Source: Selaginella tamariscina (taxonomy: Eukaryota > Streptophyta > Lycopodiopsida > Selaginellales > Selaginellaceae). From it: 64,000 nt of DNA. Of this stretch, positions 36,000 to 49,799 are shown piece after piece; position 1 is the stretch's first letter, and the number at the start of each line of letters is the position of its first letter. Both the position numbers and the translations under genes were made by a program. Where the stretch lies: positions 496,001 through 560,000 of the forward strand of contig PUQB01000038.1 in assembly GCA_003024785.1 (NCBI GenBank), given 5' to 3'. The notes below the pieces were generated by a model. It was not told where the DNA came from. It worked only from the letters and a program-made list of their open reading frames with translations, and did no database searches.

Positions 36000-36500
36000 C
36001 ATAACATGTTAATAATATTAAATTTACTTATGAATTTAAAATATGTTTCATTATTTAACACTTTACAATACTTTAATTTTCACTTTTAAATTTAATATAT
36101 TCTTCATTATTTAACACTTTATAATACTGAATTTTCACTTGTGAATTTAATATATTCTTCATCGTTTGGCACCTTATAATACTCGAATTTAATTTTACAA
36201 AGTGACATAAGAAAATTATACTCGAATTTAATTTTACAAAGTGACATAAGAAAATTATGATTGTACAGTGGTTTTCAAATAAAAACAAATATTATATATT
36301 TTATAATTATACAATATTAAGTTAAATGTTATATCTTAACATTATATGTTTCCTTATTGTGATTTTTATTATTCAGAAGTTACTATAATTTTTATTATTC
36401 GAAAGTTTCCACCAGCCATGCTAGAATTATACTTTTATATATAATCCTGAATCTTTTTAGAGACTCATGTAATATTAGTTATAAAAACCTAATTGTATCT
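36000..36500 (-). repeat. M module, reversed, copy F
   Basis: The only M in the window with the core flipped: AGAGACTCATGTAATATTAG here is the complement of the TATTACATGAGTCTCT type core in copies A, G and H. It also has a 39-base tandem duplication at 36180-36257. Confidence 0.75.
36180..36257. repeat. 39-bp tandem duplication
   Basis: TACTCGAATTTAATTTTACA...GAAAATTA occurs twice back to back at the edge of the reversed M. Confidence 0.92.
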
Positions 36501-36559
36501 TATATATTCTTATTTATATATAGAGAGAGACATGTATATACCTTTGCCAGTTACACAAA

Positions 36560-36990
36560 TAAAATGATATATTAAGATAAACACAATTGTAAATGTGAAT
36601 GAACTTGTTATAACATTTTCTCTTTCTCCAACATGTAATTTATATTACATTAACTACAAAGTGAAATGCACTTTCATGATTTATATTAATGAATTTAATA
36701 GAAGTAGGTTTATTTTACATTTCAAATATGTAATTATTTTTAGGTTATATAACATTGAAAATAATTTTGATTATTGACTTTATTTTCGAGCAATTATAAT
36801 TTATAAAAATTATAATTGAGAATAAAGTTAATGATTAACATAGTTCTCAATTTACTAATTTTCTTATTTAATTATTAATATTAAACTAAACCATAATTGA
36901 TGATTTTGCTTGTTTATATCAACATTCCCACGTGCCCACTTGTTTTCTCTAATGTGATGTGCTTGAGCAATTCCATTATATTGTGAAATG
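36560..36990 (+). repeat. S module, forward and shortened, copy F
   Basis: Encodes the forward shadow frame MNEL...ENNFDY. The GAAACAGAGG part has been deleted. Confidence 0.7.
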
Positions 36991-37822
36991 AATCAGTTCC
37001 TACAACAAAAGCCTTCTTGTTGTTCACCATATACTCATGTTTCTGAGTTTTTCTTCCTGTATAAGTTACACACGCAAGATGGTCCGTTTATATTTTTTAA
37101 ATATTAATATTCATATAGGTATATATTTTGTACACATATAAGATATCAATATGTATCATCTAAAAGTGTGTACAGAAATAACTTGAAGTTTCTTCTACTT
37201 ATACCTCTTTATCAGTCCTCCACTTTGTCTGATTGCACTACATTAGCCATTTAACACGTCATACAAACACATACAAGTTTAACATATGGCTAAGATATCA
37301 CAACAAGTTAAAACATGAACGTTATAACTAAATGGAAATGTATATATTTCCATTTTTTAATAATTAATAATTTTAATTATTTAATTATATTTTTTAATAT
37401 AAAAAATAATTTTTAGAATAATATATATTTAAAAAAATATATTCTTTAAAATGCATATTTAAAATATTAATAATTAATACATAAGTATTAATTAAAGTTT
37501 TTTTTATATTCTCATTTTCATATATCATTCCGATTCAGTTATAACGTTTGTAAACTTAACATATGAACATTAACCATACATATGAAGGTAAATATTTAAT
37601 ACAGATTCACTTAAATGTTTATTCAAATACTTTGAATACCAAAATGTATATATTAGATACACAAGTGGACATGTACGTTTTATATAACTCACAAACAGAG
37701 TGCAAACAATTCATTCATTAGTGTGAACGAACATATACAAAATATCTGTGTGTATCCTAAGGCATAAGACTAATTAATCATATATGTATGAACACAGATT
37801 AATTAAATTAGTTAAATAATTA

Positions 37823-38540
37823 CCTACTTGATTCCGGCTGATCAACTGCACCACCGCAATAATAATTAGTATAAAGCATCAAAAAATAATTAATAGCTAC
37901 TTGAAACTTATACTTGGGCATTCCTGTTATACGTACAGTTTAATTAAGCAAGTTTATTTAACTAGATGCGCGGTCTCGAATATCCGCAGATGCTATCAGT
38001 GGATGGTATATCCCATAGTCTTATAAATAAGCCGGGTTCTCCTTCTGTGCTTAGATACATATTCATATCGAGACGGTGGAGATATATCTTTGCGCTCTCT
38101 CTCGAGGCATTCACCATACGTCGCACTTCGTTGGCCACGTTCATTGGCTCGAGTTGCGGACGTACATCTTCATTGATCGGCAGTAGCGCAGATGGATCAA
38201 AATCCTCCTGCAAGAACATGTAGAGAGAATCAATACAGATTATTCAAAAGAACATGAAATCTTTCACAAGAACAAGAGCCCAACAAGGAAGCATTCACAA
38301 GAACACGAAATTCACAGTCAGACAGAGAGATTCTTTATAGATGAACACGAATCCACGGACCCAACAAGCTAACAAAGAACATGAAATCGAGAAAGAGAGA
38401 GAGCTTCATAGATTCAACACATTGAGATCCTTTGCCTGTGAAAGCACACAGGCCCATTGTTGAAGAGCTGTTCTTGAGCGGGTATAGCAACGCAGGAGCT
38501 CCAAGGGGATAAGTGGGTTCTAGCTGAATATACCCGGTAT
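37823..38540 (-). pseudogene. Gene X fragment M6 (beta deleted)
   Basis: Gamma (about 37973-38045) joins directly to the last half of exon alpha (38050-38207). Beta, the alpha-beta intron and the rest of alpha are lost. The remaining part of alpha is in the uninverted orientation (NEDVRPQLEPMNVANEVRRM on the minus strand). The upstream G-box is also deleted. Confidence 0.6.
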
Positions 38541-38851
38541 CATTCCGTATATACGTACATGTGCATATATGCGTGTGTACGTATGTTGTCCCTTAGAAGA
38601 GTGAAGAAATTCAGAAGTTCAACCTATACTATACGTAATTTCCGTATTGTGATGTTGACGGGAAGTTTGTAACAGAGATTTATAATATTATTAAGACCTT
38701 TAATAATTTATTTATATATAACTACATAAGTATGTATCTATAGGTATATAATAGAATATATATTATATATGTGTATATACAATCAAATATGTGCACACGG
38801 GTGATACGAATATGTTTTTTGTACTATAAATTAAAGCATAAAATTCATTAA

Positions 38852-38870
38852 ACCGGGAGTGAACCCCGGT
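38852..38870. other. Conserved hairpin, unit 6
   Basis: Stem and loop unchanged, although flanking bases have diverged. Confidence 0.5.
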
Positions 38871-39329
38871 TTAATTGTTGAGCCACTGACACTCACATTT
38901 ATTTCCTATACTATTCAAATTTAAATCGTCAACTGTGTGTATAGATATTTAAAGGAATATAATATAATATACAAAACTAGACTTTTTACTCAAAAAATAC
39001 GGTATATAATATGTATATGTATATGTGTGTATAAGATATATCACTATAATAAATATTTGTAACATACCCATATCACACGCATATGTAACGGGTCAGAAAA
39101 GACTATCGAATATGCCTCAGCAAAGTCAAATATAATATATTCACTTAAACCAATACGAAAATATATACCATATTCGCAATGTAATAAATATAATTAATTA
39201 GTTTTTTAACACGGTCGTCGTTTTTATTTTTTATCAACCAGTTGCCAAACTGAAAACTGTTTAAACCCTAAATTTGACCGGAGATACCAAGGATATCCCT
39301 TAGATAAACCCTATAGTTTGCCCTAAACA

Positions 39330-39610
39330 AAACAGAAGGTTAAGGTAAATATGTAAAGCATATGCTGAGAATATTCATTAGATCTATTCTCGTCGTACAC
39401 GCACACGCTCATATTAACATCATGTACATATTGCTTCTGGCATACAGAATTATTGGAGTATGTTTATATCTCTATACACACGATGGCAACCAGCAGTTAG
39501 AAATGTAGAATATGATCTTCCAGATGCTTCGTATGTCGAATTCTACGACAGCGATGATATATATATATATATATATAGATAGATAGATAGATAGATAGAT
39601 ATATAATATG
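39330..39610 (+). other. Single-copy segment replacing PDC-MEKK
   Basis: Where a PDC-MEKK copy is expected there are about 280 bases not seen elsewhere in the window, ending in (AT)n(GATA)n at 39559-39602. They join the flank sequence found behind copies A, G and H. A short open frame from ATG at 39460 to TAG at 39582 (MFISLYTRWQPAVRNVEYDL..., acidic end YVEFYDSDD) reads like coding sequence and has a TTCTGGCATACAG acceptor-like site just upstream. It may be an exon of a further captured gene. Family unknown. Confidence 0.4.
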
Positions 39611-40450
39611 CTGTACATCAAATAAAGAAACTCTATTTATTGATTTTTAAATAATAATTTAAATATTGATTTGATTTTATAATATAAAATTAATAATTTA
39701 ATTGATCATACTTAACCTAGTACTAATATTTCACATTTTAAACACATATAATTAAGTTGTGTTTAAAATATTAAAGTTAATAATTAAACAATATTAATTA
39801 ATTTTCCCCATGACTAAATGGGCCAAACAAAAAAAGCTATATATAATGAATTTTTTGGTGAACTATTTTTTTAATCCAAGAAATTTTATAATGCATAATG
39901 ATTAAAACACATGAATTCTTGACATAAAATTTAGGATGTTCACTCTATCGCTTTATTTTTATTTATATAGCTAATTTTTACCATTTCATAATTCTATACT
40001 TTCCATACCATTATAATTATCCCTTAATTTTATTTATAATGTGGTCTTATAATTATATTCTTATTAATATTTGTATATAGAGTTTCTACAATGCAGGTAC
40101 ATTATACATTATACATTATATATATATATTTTCCCCATAATTAGAAAATATATATTACTATATAATAACAAGATTCCTATATCATAAATGTACATTCAAA
40201 CATGTATGTATAAAATTTATAACAATTTTAGAAATATGCAAATGGATATATATTAATAAACTTTAACACATGCATCATTATATGCATTTATATTTACTTT
40301 ATTTAATTATATATTGACATGCATGTACTTTCCATTTACATAATAATGATTTTCAAATATAATTTTATTTATTAATATATATTAATACATATATAAGAAT
40401 AATTCTTTATATTTTAATATAAATCAAACTAAGTTATATTCTTAAGTGTC
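39610..40450. other. AT-rich flank without PDC-MEKK
   Basis: Matches 2020-2860 behind copy A, so this unit once carried, or recombined with, an A-like copy. Confidence 0.6.
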
Positions 40451-40459
40451 CCAAATAAA

Positions 40460-41100
40460 GCACAAATTGAAAGATAATAATGTGTGTTCGATGAGTCAAT
40501 CATTTCAAATTTTATATTCAATACATAGTTACGATCCAAAATTTTAAGTTTAATATTCTATATTTTAATGTAGTATTGTATAACATGTTAGCAATATTAA
40601 ACTTATTTGTAAATTTGATATATTCTTTGTTATTTGGCACTTCATAATACTTAAATTTTCAACTTGTGATTTTAATATCTTCTTCATTATTTAGTATCTT
40701 ATAATATTTAAATTTTTATTTGTGAATTTAATATGTTTTTCATTGTTCGGTACTTCACAATATTTAAATTTTCAATTATAAATTTGATATATTCTTCAAA
40801 AAGTATATGGTGAATGACGAGAAAGTCTTTGTTGTCCGTTCTTAGTACAACGGAATTATTTAAGCACATTACATCAGATCAAACAAGGACAATAACGATA
40901 TAAACGAGCAAAATCATCAAACATAGTTTAGTTTAGTATTAATAATTAAATAAAAAAATTATTAAATTGAAAATGATGTTGACCATAACTTTGTTCTCAA
41001 TTATAATTTTTATAAATTATAATTACTTAAAAATAGAGTCAATATTCAAATTATTTTAGTGTTATAATAATCTTGTAACCTAAAAATAATTACATAACAA
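40460..41100. repeat. Partial M ends and S (reversed)
   Basis: Several CACTTGTGATTTTAATAT type end repeats in a row without the M core, then a reduced S in reversed orientation. Confidence 0.5.
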
Positions 41101-41880
41101 AACAACGCAGATGGTTCGTTTATATATTTTTAAATATCAATATTCATAAAGGTATATTTTTTGTACACATATAGGATACCAATATGTATCATCTAAGTGT
41201 GTACATAAACAAGTTGAAGTTTCTTCTACTCATACCTCTTGACTAGTCATGCACTTTGTCCCATTGCACTAAAAAAACGCACATTAACCATCCAACACAC
41301 CACGCATGCACATACAAGTTTAACGGATGGTTGGAATCGTATAATAAGTAAAAATATGAAAGTTATAATTAAAATAGGAATGTCTATATTCCCATTTTAA
41401 AATAATTAATAATTTTAATTATTTAATTAACATTTTTTAATATAAAAAATAATTTTTAAAATAATATATATTTTAAAAAAACTATTCTTTAAAATGTATA
41501 TTTAAAATATTAATAATTAATACATAAGTATTAATTAAAGTTCTTTTTATATTCTCATTTTCATATATAATTTCGGTTTTAGTTATAACGTTTGTACACT
41601 TAACATATCAACATTAACCATACATACGAAGGTAAATAGTTAATACAGATTCACTTGAATGTTTATTCAAATACTTTGAATACCAAAATGTATTACATAC
41701 ACAATTGAACATGTACGTTTTATATAACCTACAGACAGAGTGCAAACAATTCATTCATTAGTGTGAACGAACATATACAAAATATCTGTGTGTATCCTAA
41801 GGCATAAGACTAATTAATCAAAAGTTAATAAAAATGTTATACAGATTAATTAGATTAGTTAAATAATTATTTACTTTATT
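41100..41880. other. Conserved spacer before gene X M7
   Basis: Unit-common AT-rich DNA, with the TCATCTAAGTGTGTAC landmark near 41190. No gene seen. Confidence 0.5.
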
Positions 41881-43080
41881 CCGGCTCACCGCCACTAATT
41901 AAGTAATAATAATTATCAAAAAATAATTAATAGCTACTTGAAACTTATACTTGGGCATTCCTGTTATACGTACAGTTTAGTTATGTCTAAAACAGTTACC
42001 TGCTGGATTCCGCCGGACCGTCACCACGTCCGCCACCTTAAAAACGAAAAGTTAACTAATTAAGCAAGTTTAATTAACTAGATCACTTACCTGCTGGCGG
42101 TCTCGAATATCCGCAAATGCTATCGGTAGTGTCTTATAAATCGCCGGGTTCTCCTTCTGTGAAATTAATTAATTAACTAGTTAATTATAGTATATATGTA
42201 ATACACACACAGAAACGCACGCATGCACGCACACTACCGACTGTTCTGGATTCACGACGAAAACCACGAGAAGCTTTAAGGTCTCGCCGTTAGCTTCACG
42301 GAGAACTGCCGGATCGTCATTAAACTCCTCATAGGTCCTCCCAGTTCAGAAACAGAGGTAATTGCCACCAGGTGACATTGCATAGAACCTTCATGTCTTC
42401 ATATCGAACGGTGCTGTATACACCATGTATAAACTTCTCTCTCTCTCTCAAACACACACACACGCACACATGCACACATGTCACACACACACGCACATAT
42501 ATACACACCTCCTTTCTTTTTGGCGTACAGTCTGCTAACGCCTCCGAGGAAACGCCTATAGCACGTTGGCATGTGCCTACCTCTCTCTAGATACATATTC
42601 ATATCGAGACGGTGGAGATATATCTTTGCGCTGGCATTCACTGCCGATCAATGAAGATGTACGTCGGACAGTGGAGCCGCAAATGCACGTGGCCAAGGAA
42701 ATGCGACGTATGGAGTACAGATGGATCAAAACCCTCCTGCAAGAACATGTACATGAGAGAGAGAGAATCGATACAGAATCCAGATATTCAAAAGAACATG
42801 AAATCTTTCACAAGAACACGAGCCCAACAAGGAAGCATTCACAAGAACACGAAATTCACAGTCAGACAGAGAGATTCTTTATAGATGAACACGAATCCAC
42901 GGACCCAACAAGCTAACAAAGAACATGAAATCGAGAAAAAAGAGAGAGATTCATAAATTCAACACATTGAGATCCTTTGCCTGTGAAGCACACAGGCCCA
43001 TTATTGAAGAGCTGTTCTTGAGCGGGTATAGCAACGCAGGAGCTCCAAGGGGATAAGTGGGTTCTAGCTGAATATACCCG
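41880..43080 (-). pseudogene. Gene X fragment M7 (best beta to delta exons)
   Basis: Exon alpha (42509-42736) carries the inversion. The later exons are the clearest in the window: beta about 42238-42337 (TYEEFNDDPAVLREANGE, LKLLVVFVVNPEQS), gamma 42091-42156 (22 codons, KENPAIYKTLPIAFADIRD..., acceptor TTTCACAG, donor GTAAG) and delta 42000-42036 (VADVVTVRRNPAG, acceptor TTTTTAAG, donor GTAACTG). All are phase 0 except the delta end. Two delta-like exons are present, this one and the ordinary VAVVQ type remnant near 41884. Family not recognised. Confidence 0.65.
42640..42713. other. 74-bp internal inversion in gene X exon alpha (M7)
   Basis: Same end points as in M1, although M7 lies outside the higher-order repeat. 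The inversion therefore predates that repeat or was copied by gene conversion. Confidence 0.88.
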
Positions 43081-43413
43081 GTATCATTTCATATATACGT
43101 ACATGTGCGTGAACGGTTAGTCACGTATGTTGTCACTTAGGAAAGTGAGTCAGTTTGCACGTGGTAAAAGAAGTTCGACCTTACTGTACGTAATTTCCGT
43201 ACTGTAGCTAAATGTTGGCGGGAAGTTTGTAACATAGGTTTAGAATATTATTAAAACTTTTAATAATTTATTTATAACTACATAAATGTATATAAAGGTA
43301 TAATAGAATATATATTATATATGTGTATATACAATCAAATATGTGTACACGGGTGATACGAATATGTATTTTGTATCATTGAAAAATATAAATTAAAGCA
43401 TAAAATGCATTAC

Positions 43414-43432
43414 ACCGGGAGTGAACCCCGGT
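43414..43432. other. Conserved hairpin, unit 7
   Basis: Unchanged stem and loop. Confidence 0.5.
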
Positions 43433-44099
43433 TTAATTGTTGAGCCACTGACACTCACATCTATTTCTTATTCCATTCAAATTTAAAATCGTGAACTGTG
43501 TGTATAGATATTTAAAGGGATATAATATACAAAACTAAACTATTTACTCAAAAAATACACTTGAGGAATATGCATATGTACATGTGTATATAAGATATAT
43601 CACTACAAAAATTTGTAACATGTATGTGAGACATACCCATATCACACGCATATAGTATATTCTACGAAAAAAGATATCATATTGGCATCGACCTATATGT
43701 TAAATAAAATAGTATTAATGTAATAAATATAAATTAATAGTGTTTCAACATGGTGGTCGTTTTTATATCTTTTAATTGTTGCCGTGAGCCACACTGAACA
43801 CTAAATTTGAACGAAGATACCCAGGATATCCCTTAAATATTTACGTTAACCCTATATAATCCCTATATTTAAATGGGAATATCAGTCATTGCCCACACAC
43901 ACGCAGGCACACATATATAACTAGTATATGCCTATACATAACTAATACATATGTCCACTGTTGGCCGGTTTAATTATTTATAATGATATATTAATTAATA
44001 AATTTCTAGTTTAATTATTATCTTTAACCTGGATTCTTAACTTAATTATTATTCTTATAAGTTAAATTTTTAATTCAGTTGTTATTCTTATTTAATAAC

Positions 44100-44440
44100 C
44101 TTTATTTCATGATTTATATTAATGAATTTAGTAAAAATAGGTTTGTTTACGTTTAAATATGTAATTATTTTTAGGTTACAAAATTATTATAACACTGAAA
44201 ATAATTTTGACTATTGACTCTATTTTCGAGTAATTATAATTTATAAAAATTGTAATTGAAAATTAAATTAATGGTCAATATTGTTCTCAATTTAATAATT
44301 TTCTTATTTAATTATTAATATTAAACTAAACCATGGTTAATGATTTTGTTAGTTTATATTGCCATTGCCACATGCCCACTTGTTTTATTTGATGTGGTGT
44401 GCTTGAGCAATTCCATTGTATTGTGAAGTGAATCAGTACA
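44100..44440 (+). repeat. S module joined directly to spacer
   Basis: At about 44,105 the AT-rich spacer (TTATTTAATAACCTTTA) jumps into the middle of a forward S module (TTCATGATTTATATTAATG). The whole PDC-MEKK copy, its leader and M are missing from this unit. Confidence 0.7.
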
Positions 44441-45280
44441 ACCAAAACCTTTTCGTCGTCCATCATATATTCGTATTTTCGAATTCTTCTTCATGTATAA
44501 GTTACACACAGGATGGTTCATTTGTATATTTTTAAATATCGATATTCATATAGGTATATATTTTTGTACACATATAGTATACCAATATGTATCATCTAAG
44601 TGTGTACAAAAACAACATGAAGTTTCTTTTATTCATACCTCTTGATTAGTCTACTTTGTCCCAATGCACTAAAACAATCGACATTAGCCATCCAATACGT
44701 CACATAAGCACATATAAGTTTAACTGATGATTGGGATTACACAATAATTAAAAACATGAATGTTGTAATTCAAATGGGAATGTCTATATTCTTATTTTCT
44801 TAACAATTAATAATTTTAATTATTTAATTAACATTTTTTAATATAAAAAATAGTTTTTAAAATAATATATGTTTAAAGAAAAAATTATTCTTTAAAATGT
44901 ATATTTAAAATATTAATAATTAATACATAAGTATTAATTAAATTCTTTTTTATATTCTATTTTCATATATCATTTCGGTTTTAGTTATAACTTAGTAAAC
45001 TTAACATATCAACATTAACCAATAAATAGTTAATACAGATTCACTTGAATGTATTCAAATACTTTGAATACCAAAATGTATATTTACATACACAATTGGA
45101 CATGTACGTTTTATATAACCTACAGACAGAGTGCAAACAATTCATTCATTAGTGTGAACGAACATATACAAAATATCTGTGTTATCCTAAGGCAAAAGAC
45201 TAATTAATCAAAAGTTAATAAAAATGTTATATGTATAAACACAGATTAATTAGATTAGTTAAATAATTATCTACTTGATT
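44440..45280. other. Conserved spacer before gene X M8
   Basis: Unit-common AT-rich DNA. No gene seen. Confidence 0.5.
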
Positions 45281-46335
45281 CCGGCTCACCGCCACTAATT
45301 AAGTAATAATAATTAGTATATATTAGTATAAAGCATAAAAAAATAATTATACTTGGTATGTACAGTTTAATTAAGCAAGTTTATTTAACTAGATGCCAGT
45401 CTCGAATATCCGCAGATGCTATCGGTAGTGTTATGGTATATCCTTAGTCTTATAAATCGCCTTCTGTGAAATTAATTAATTAATTAGTTAATTATATTAT
45501 ATATGTAATACACACACAAACGCACGTATACACGCACACATACCGATTGTTTTGGATTCACGACGAGAACCACGAGAAGCTTTAAGGTCCGCCGTTAGCG
45601 GGATCGTCACTAAACTCCTCATAGGTCCTCATCGATGTGTGCGACTTGGATATCCCAGTTCAAAAACAGAGGTAATTGCCACCAGGTGACATTGCATGGA
45701 ACCTTCATGTTTATGGTGCTGTATACACCATGTATAAACTTCTCTCTCTCTCTCTCTCAAACACACACACACGCACACACACACGCACATATATACACAC
45801 TGCTTTCTTTTTGGCGTACAGTCTGCTCACGCCTCCGAGGAAATGCCTATAGCACGTTGGCATGTGCCTACCTCTCTCTAGATACATATTCATATTGAGA
45901 CGGTGGAGATATATCTTTGCGCTGGCATTCACCATACGTCGCACTTCTTTGGCCACGGCATTTGCGGCTCCACTGTCGACGTACATCTTCATTGATCAGC
46001 AGTAGTGCAGATGGATCAAAATCCTCCTGTTAGAACATGTACATGAGAGAGAATCAATACAGATTATTCAAAAGAACATGAAATCTTTCACAAGAACACG
46101 AGCCCAACAAGGAAGCATTCACAAGAACACGAAATTCACAGTCAGACAGAGAGATTCTTTATAGATGAACACGAATCCACGGACCCAACAAACTAACAAA
46201 GAACATGAAATCGAGAAAGAGAGAGAGATTCATAGATTCAACACATTGAGATCCTTTGCCTGTGAAGCACACGGCCCATTGTTGAAGAGCTGTTCCCTCC
46301 AAGGGGATAAGTGGGTTCTAGCTGAATATACCCGG
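45280..46335 (-). pseudogene. Gene X fragment M8 (uninverted, M1-like bases)
   Basis: Exon alpha (about 45801-46026) is in the same orientation as M2 and M4, but its bases inside the block resemble the inverted family (complement of GCCGCAAATGC and CAAAGAAGTGCG). It may be close to the ancestor that was flipped, or a re-inverted copy. The acceptor is CTAACAG. The distal segment has lost 34 bases (GCTGTTCCCTCCAAGG). Confidence 0.6.
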
Positions 46336-46431
46336 TATCATTCCATATATACGTACATGTGCATATAATGCGTGTGTGTGAACGGTTAGCCACGTATGTT
46401 GTTACCTAGGAGAGTGAAGAAATTCAGTTTG

Positions 46432-46462
46432 CACGTGGTAAAAGAAATTCAGTTTGCACGTG
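46432..46462. promoter_or_regulatory. Duplicated G-box upstream of gene X M8
   Basis: A 25-base segment AAATTCAGTTTGCACGTGGT plus five more bases is tandemly repeated, giving CACGTG at 46432-46437 and 46457-46462. Confidence 0.5.
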
Positions 46463-47149
46463 GTAAAAGAAATTCAACCTTTACTGTACATAATTTCCGT
46501 ATTGTAGCGGAATGTTGGCGGGAAGTTTGTAACAAAGGTTTAGAAATTATTAAAACCTTTAACAATTTATTTAGATATAATTACATAAGTATGTATCTAT
46601 AGTTATATAATAGAATATATATATATGTGTATACAATCAAATATGTGTACACAATACACGGGTGATACGAATATGTATTTTGTATCATTGAAAACTATAA
46701 ATTAAAGCATAAAAGCCATTACACCGCAACTGTGTGTATAGATATTTAAAGGGATATAATATACAAAACTATACTATTTACTCAAAAAATACACTTATAG
46801 GAGATATATCACTACAATAAATATTGCTTGCTGTAACATGTATGTGAGACATACCCATATCACACGCATATAGTATATTCTACGAAAAAAGATATCATAT
46901 TGGCGCATCGACCTATATGTTAAATAAAATAGTATTGATGTAATAAATATAAATTAATAGTGTTTCAACATGGTGGTCGTTTTATATCTTTTAATTGTTG
47001 CCGTGAACACTAAATTTGAACGGAGATACCCAGGATATCCCTTAAATATTTACGTTAACCCCTAGATAATCCCTGTAGAATATCAGTTATTGCCCACACA
47101 TATATAACTAGCCTATACATAACTAATACATATGTCCACTGTTGGCTGG

Positions 47150-48000
47150 CTTAATTATTTATAATGATATATTAATTAATAAATTTTTTAATTCAATTAT
47201 TATCTTAAACCTGATGAATTTATTTTTTAAATTGGATTCTTAACTTAATTATTATTCTTAATTTAATTTAATTGTTATTCTATTTAATAACCTTTAACTT
47301 AATTTTTAATATTTTAAATTGGATCATCTTTAACTCATTTATAATAACAGTTTGGTTAAGAATCATTAATATTAAATCTAAACACGTGTAAATTAGGTTA
47401 AGGACTTAATTTAAAAATAAATTCATTTAAAGTTAAAAATCAATTTGGTAAGTTTATTCTTAAATACTATTTAATAATCTTTAATTAAATTATTTCTAAA
47501 TTAAATTCTTAATTTCCTAAGTTTACACTTAATCATTTATGATCCTCTTTTGAATTTAAAAAGTCCTATAGTGTGTAAGTAATAAATATAGAATTTTTTT
47601 TAGTTATTATAATATATATGATAATTTAACTTTCTTTTTATTTTAAATTACTGTATATATGTAATAGTACATGGAATTTCTTTATATCCTTATCATCGTT
47701 TGTCAAGTTAATATTTTATATGGTAATTTATTTTTTTAACTCTCTTAAATTATTATATATGTGATACCTTCAAATTATTATTATTTTATAAAGTTTAAGA
47801 TTTAAAATAGTTATCAGATAATATCTAATTAATTGAGTGATTTAGATATTGTAAATCAAATTAAAAACGACCGTTGACGAAGCGATTTTAAAAATAATTT
47901 TAACTAAGTAATTTTAAAAATTATATGAACACACGTGCAATAAATTTAGTAATATACGTCTAAATAGGATTTCAGATATAAAATGGCCATACAAGTGAAT
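47150..48000. other. AT-rich spacer before copy G
   Basis: No gene seen. The short (TA)n tract has not expanded here. Confidence 0.5.
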
Positions 48001-48118
48001 TTAAACTTTACGATGGCAGACACGCAAACGTACGCGATACGTACAGTGATAGTTTTTTCACGAAATCATTCTAATAGTCTTCTTCCTCTTCCTTATATTG
48101 ATCTTGGTTAATGCAAAC

Positions 48119-48215
48119 ATGGTTGAGTCGGACAGTGTCGGGATCGATATAAGCAACGTTCGATGCAATCCGTCATTGGGTAGCGCATTACTTCCTATTA
48201 TGCGCATGCATGCAG
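48119..48215 (+). pseudogene. Candidate first exon, copy G
   Basis: Open, 32 codons plus one base, donor lost as in copy A. The TATA-like stretch upstream has been deleted (TACGCGATACGTACAGTG). Confidence 0.4.
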
Positions 48216-48431
48216 ATACGACGGCTTGTCTCTCTCTCTCTACACACACACGTAATTCTATCTCAATAGCAATTACATCTGTGTGCTCGTAAATATATCC
48301 ATTTTCCATCTCACAGACTTTAAAGCAAGCTTACGTTTACATTGTATAGCACCCATAGCATATGTATATCCGCGTTCGTGAAAGAACACATAGTCACGTA
48401 TATGCAAGAGTATAATGGACTTCTTTTGCAG

Positions 48432-48990
48432 GATTACGAACTTACAGAGCTTGGAAGCGGAAGTGGAGGCAGCAGCGGAGTTTCTGAACGGAGCAGTGAA
48501 GCCTGTTCTTGTTGGAGGGAACAAGATGCGTTGCTTGAAAGCACAGGACGCATTCGTCAAGCTTGCCGACGTTTCTGGCTACTGCTGTCATGCCTTCTGC
48601 GAAAGGCCAGTTCCCAGAAAACCATCCTCACTTCATTGGTACCTACTGGGGAGCCGTCAGCAGCCCCTTCTGCTGCGAGATAGTCGAGCCTGCAGATGCA
48701 TATCTATTTGCAGGTAACTATACACAAAAAAAACGTACTAAATTCGTATATGTACAGGTCCCGACAGCTCAGTGGGATATTCCCTCCTTATCAAGAAGGA
48801 GAAACAGATAATAGTACAGCCAGAGAGGGTTACCATCGGTGGGAATTTGTCGTCCTCATCAAGGATTTTGTCAAAGCGCTGGCTAAGCATCTGAAGAGGA
48901 ACGAGGTTGCTTGCGTATATATGTGCCCCCGGTAACGTCGTCTCTAATGCCAAGGCACTCCGCGTCAACGTCCTCTTCAAGCACATTCAG
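48432..48990 (+). pseudogene. PDC central-domain fragment, copy G
   Basis: Exons 48432-48713 and 48758-48990. Exon 1 keeps the PDC-typical GGNKMRCLKAQDAF segment lost in C, E, F and H. After a 5-base deletion at GYPVAV, the rest runs in one frame through ENHPHFIGTYWGAVSSPF to YLFAG. Exon 2 is open through KKEKQIIVQPERVTIGGNLS and then shifts frame where SFGCV is lost. Confidence 0.92.
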
Positions 48991-48991
48991 G

Positions 48992-49038
<47 letters not shown>

Positions 49039-49064
49039 CACACACACATACACGCTAACTATAG

Positions 49065-49799
<735 letters not shown>

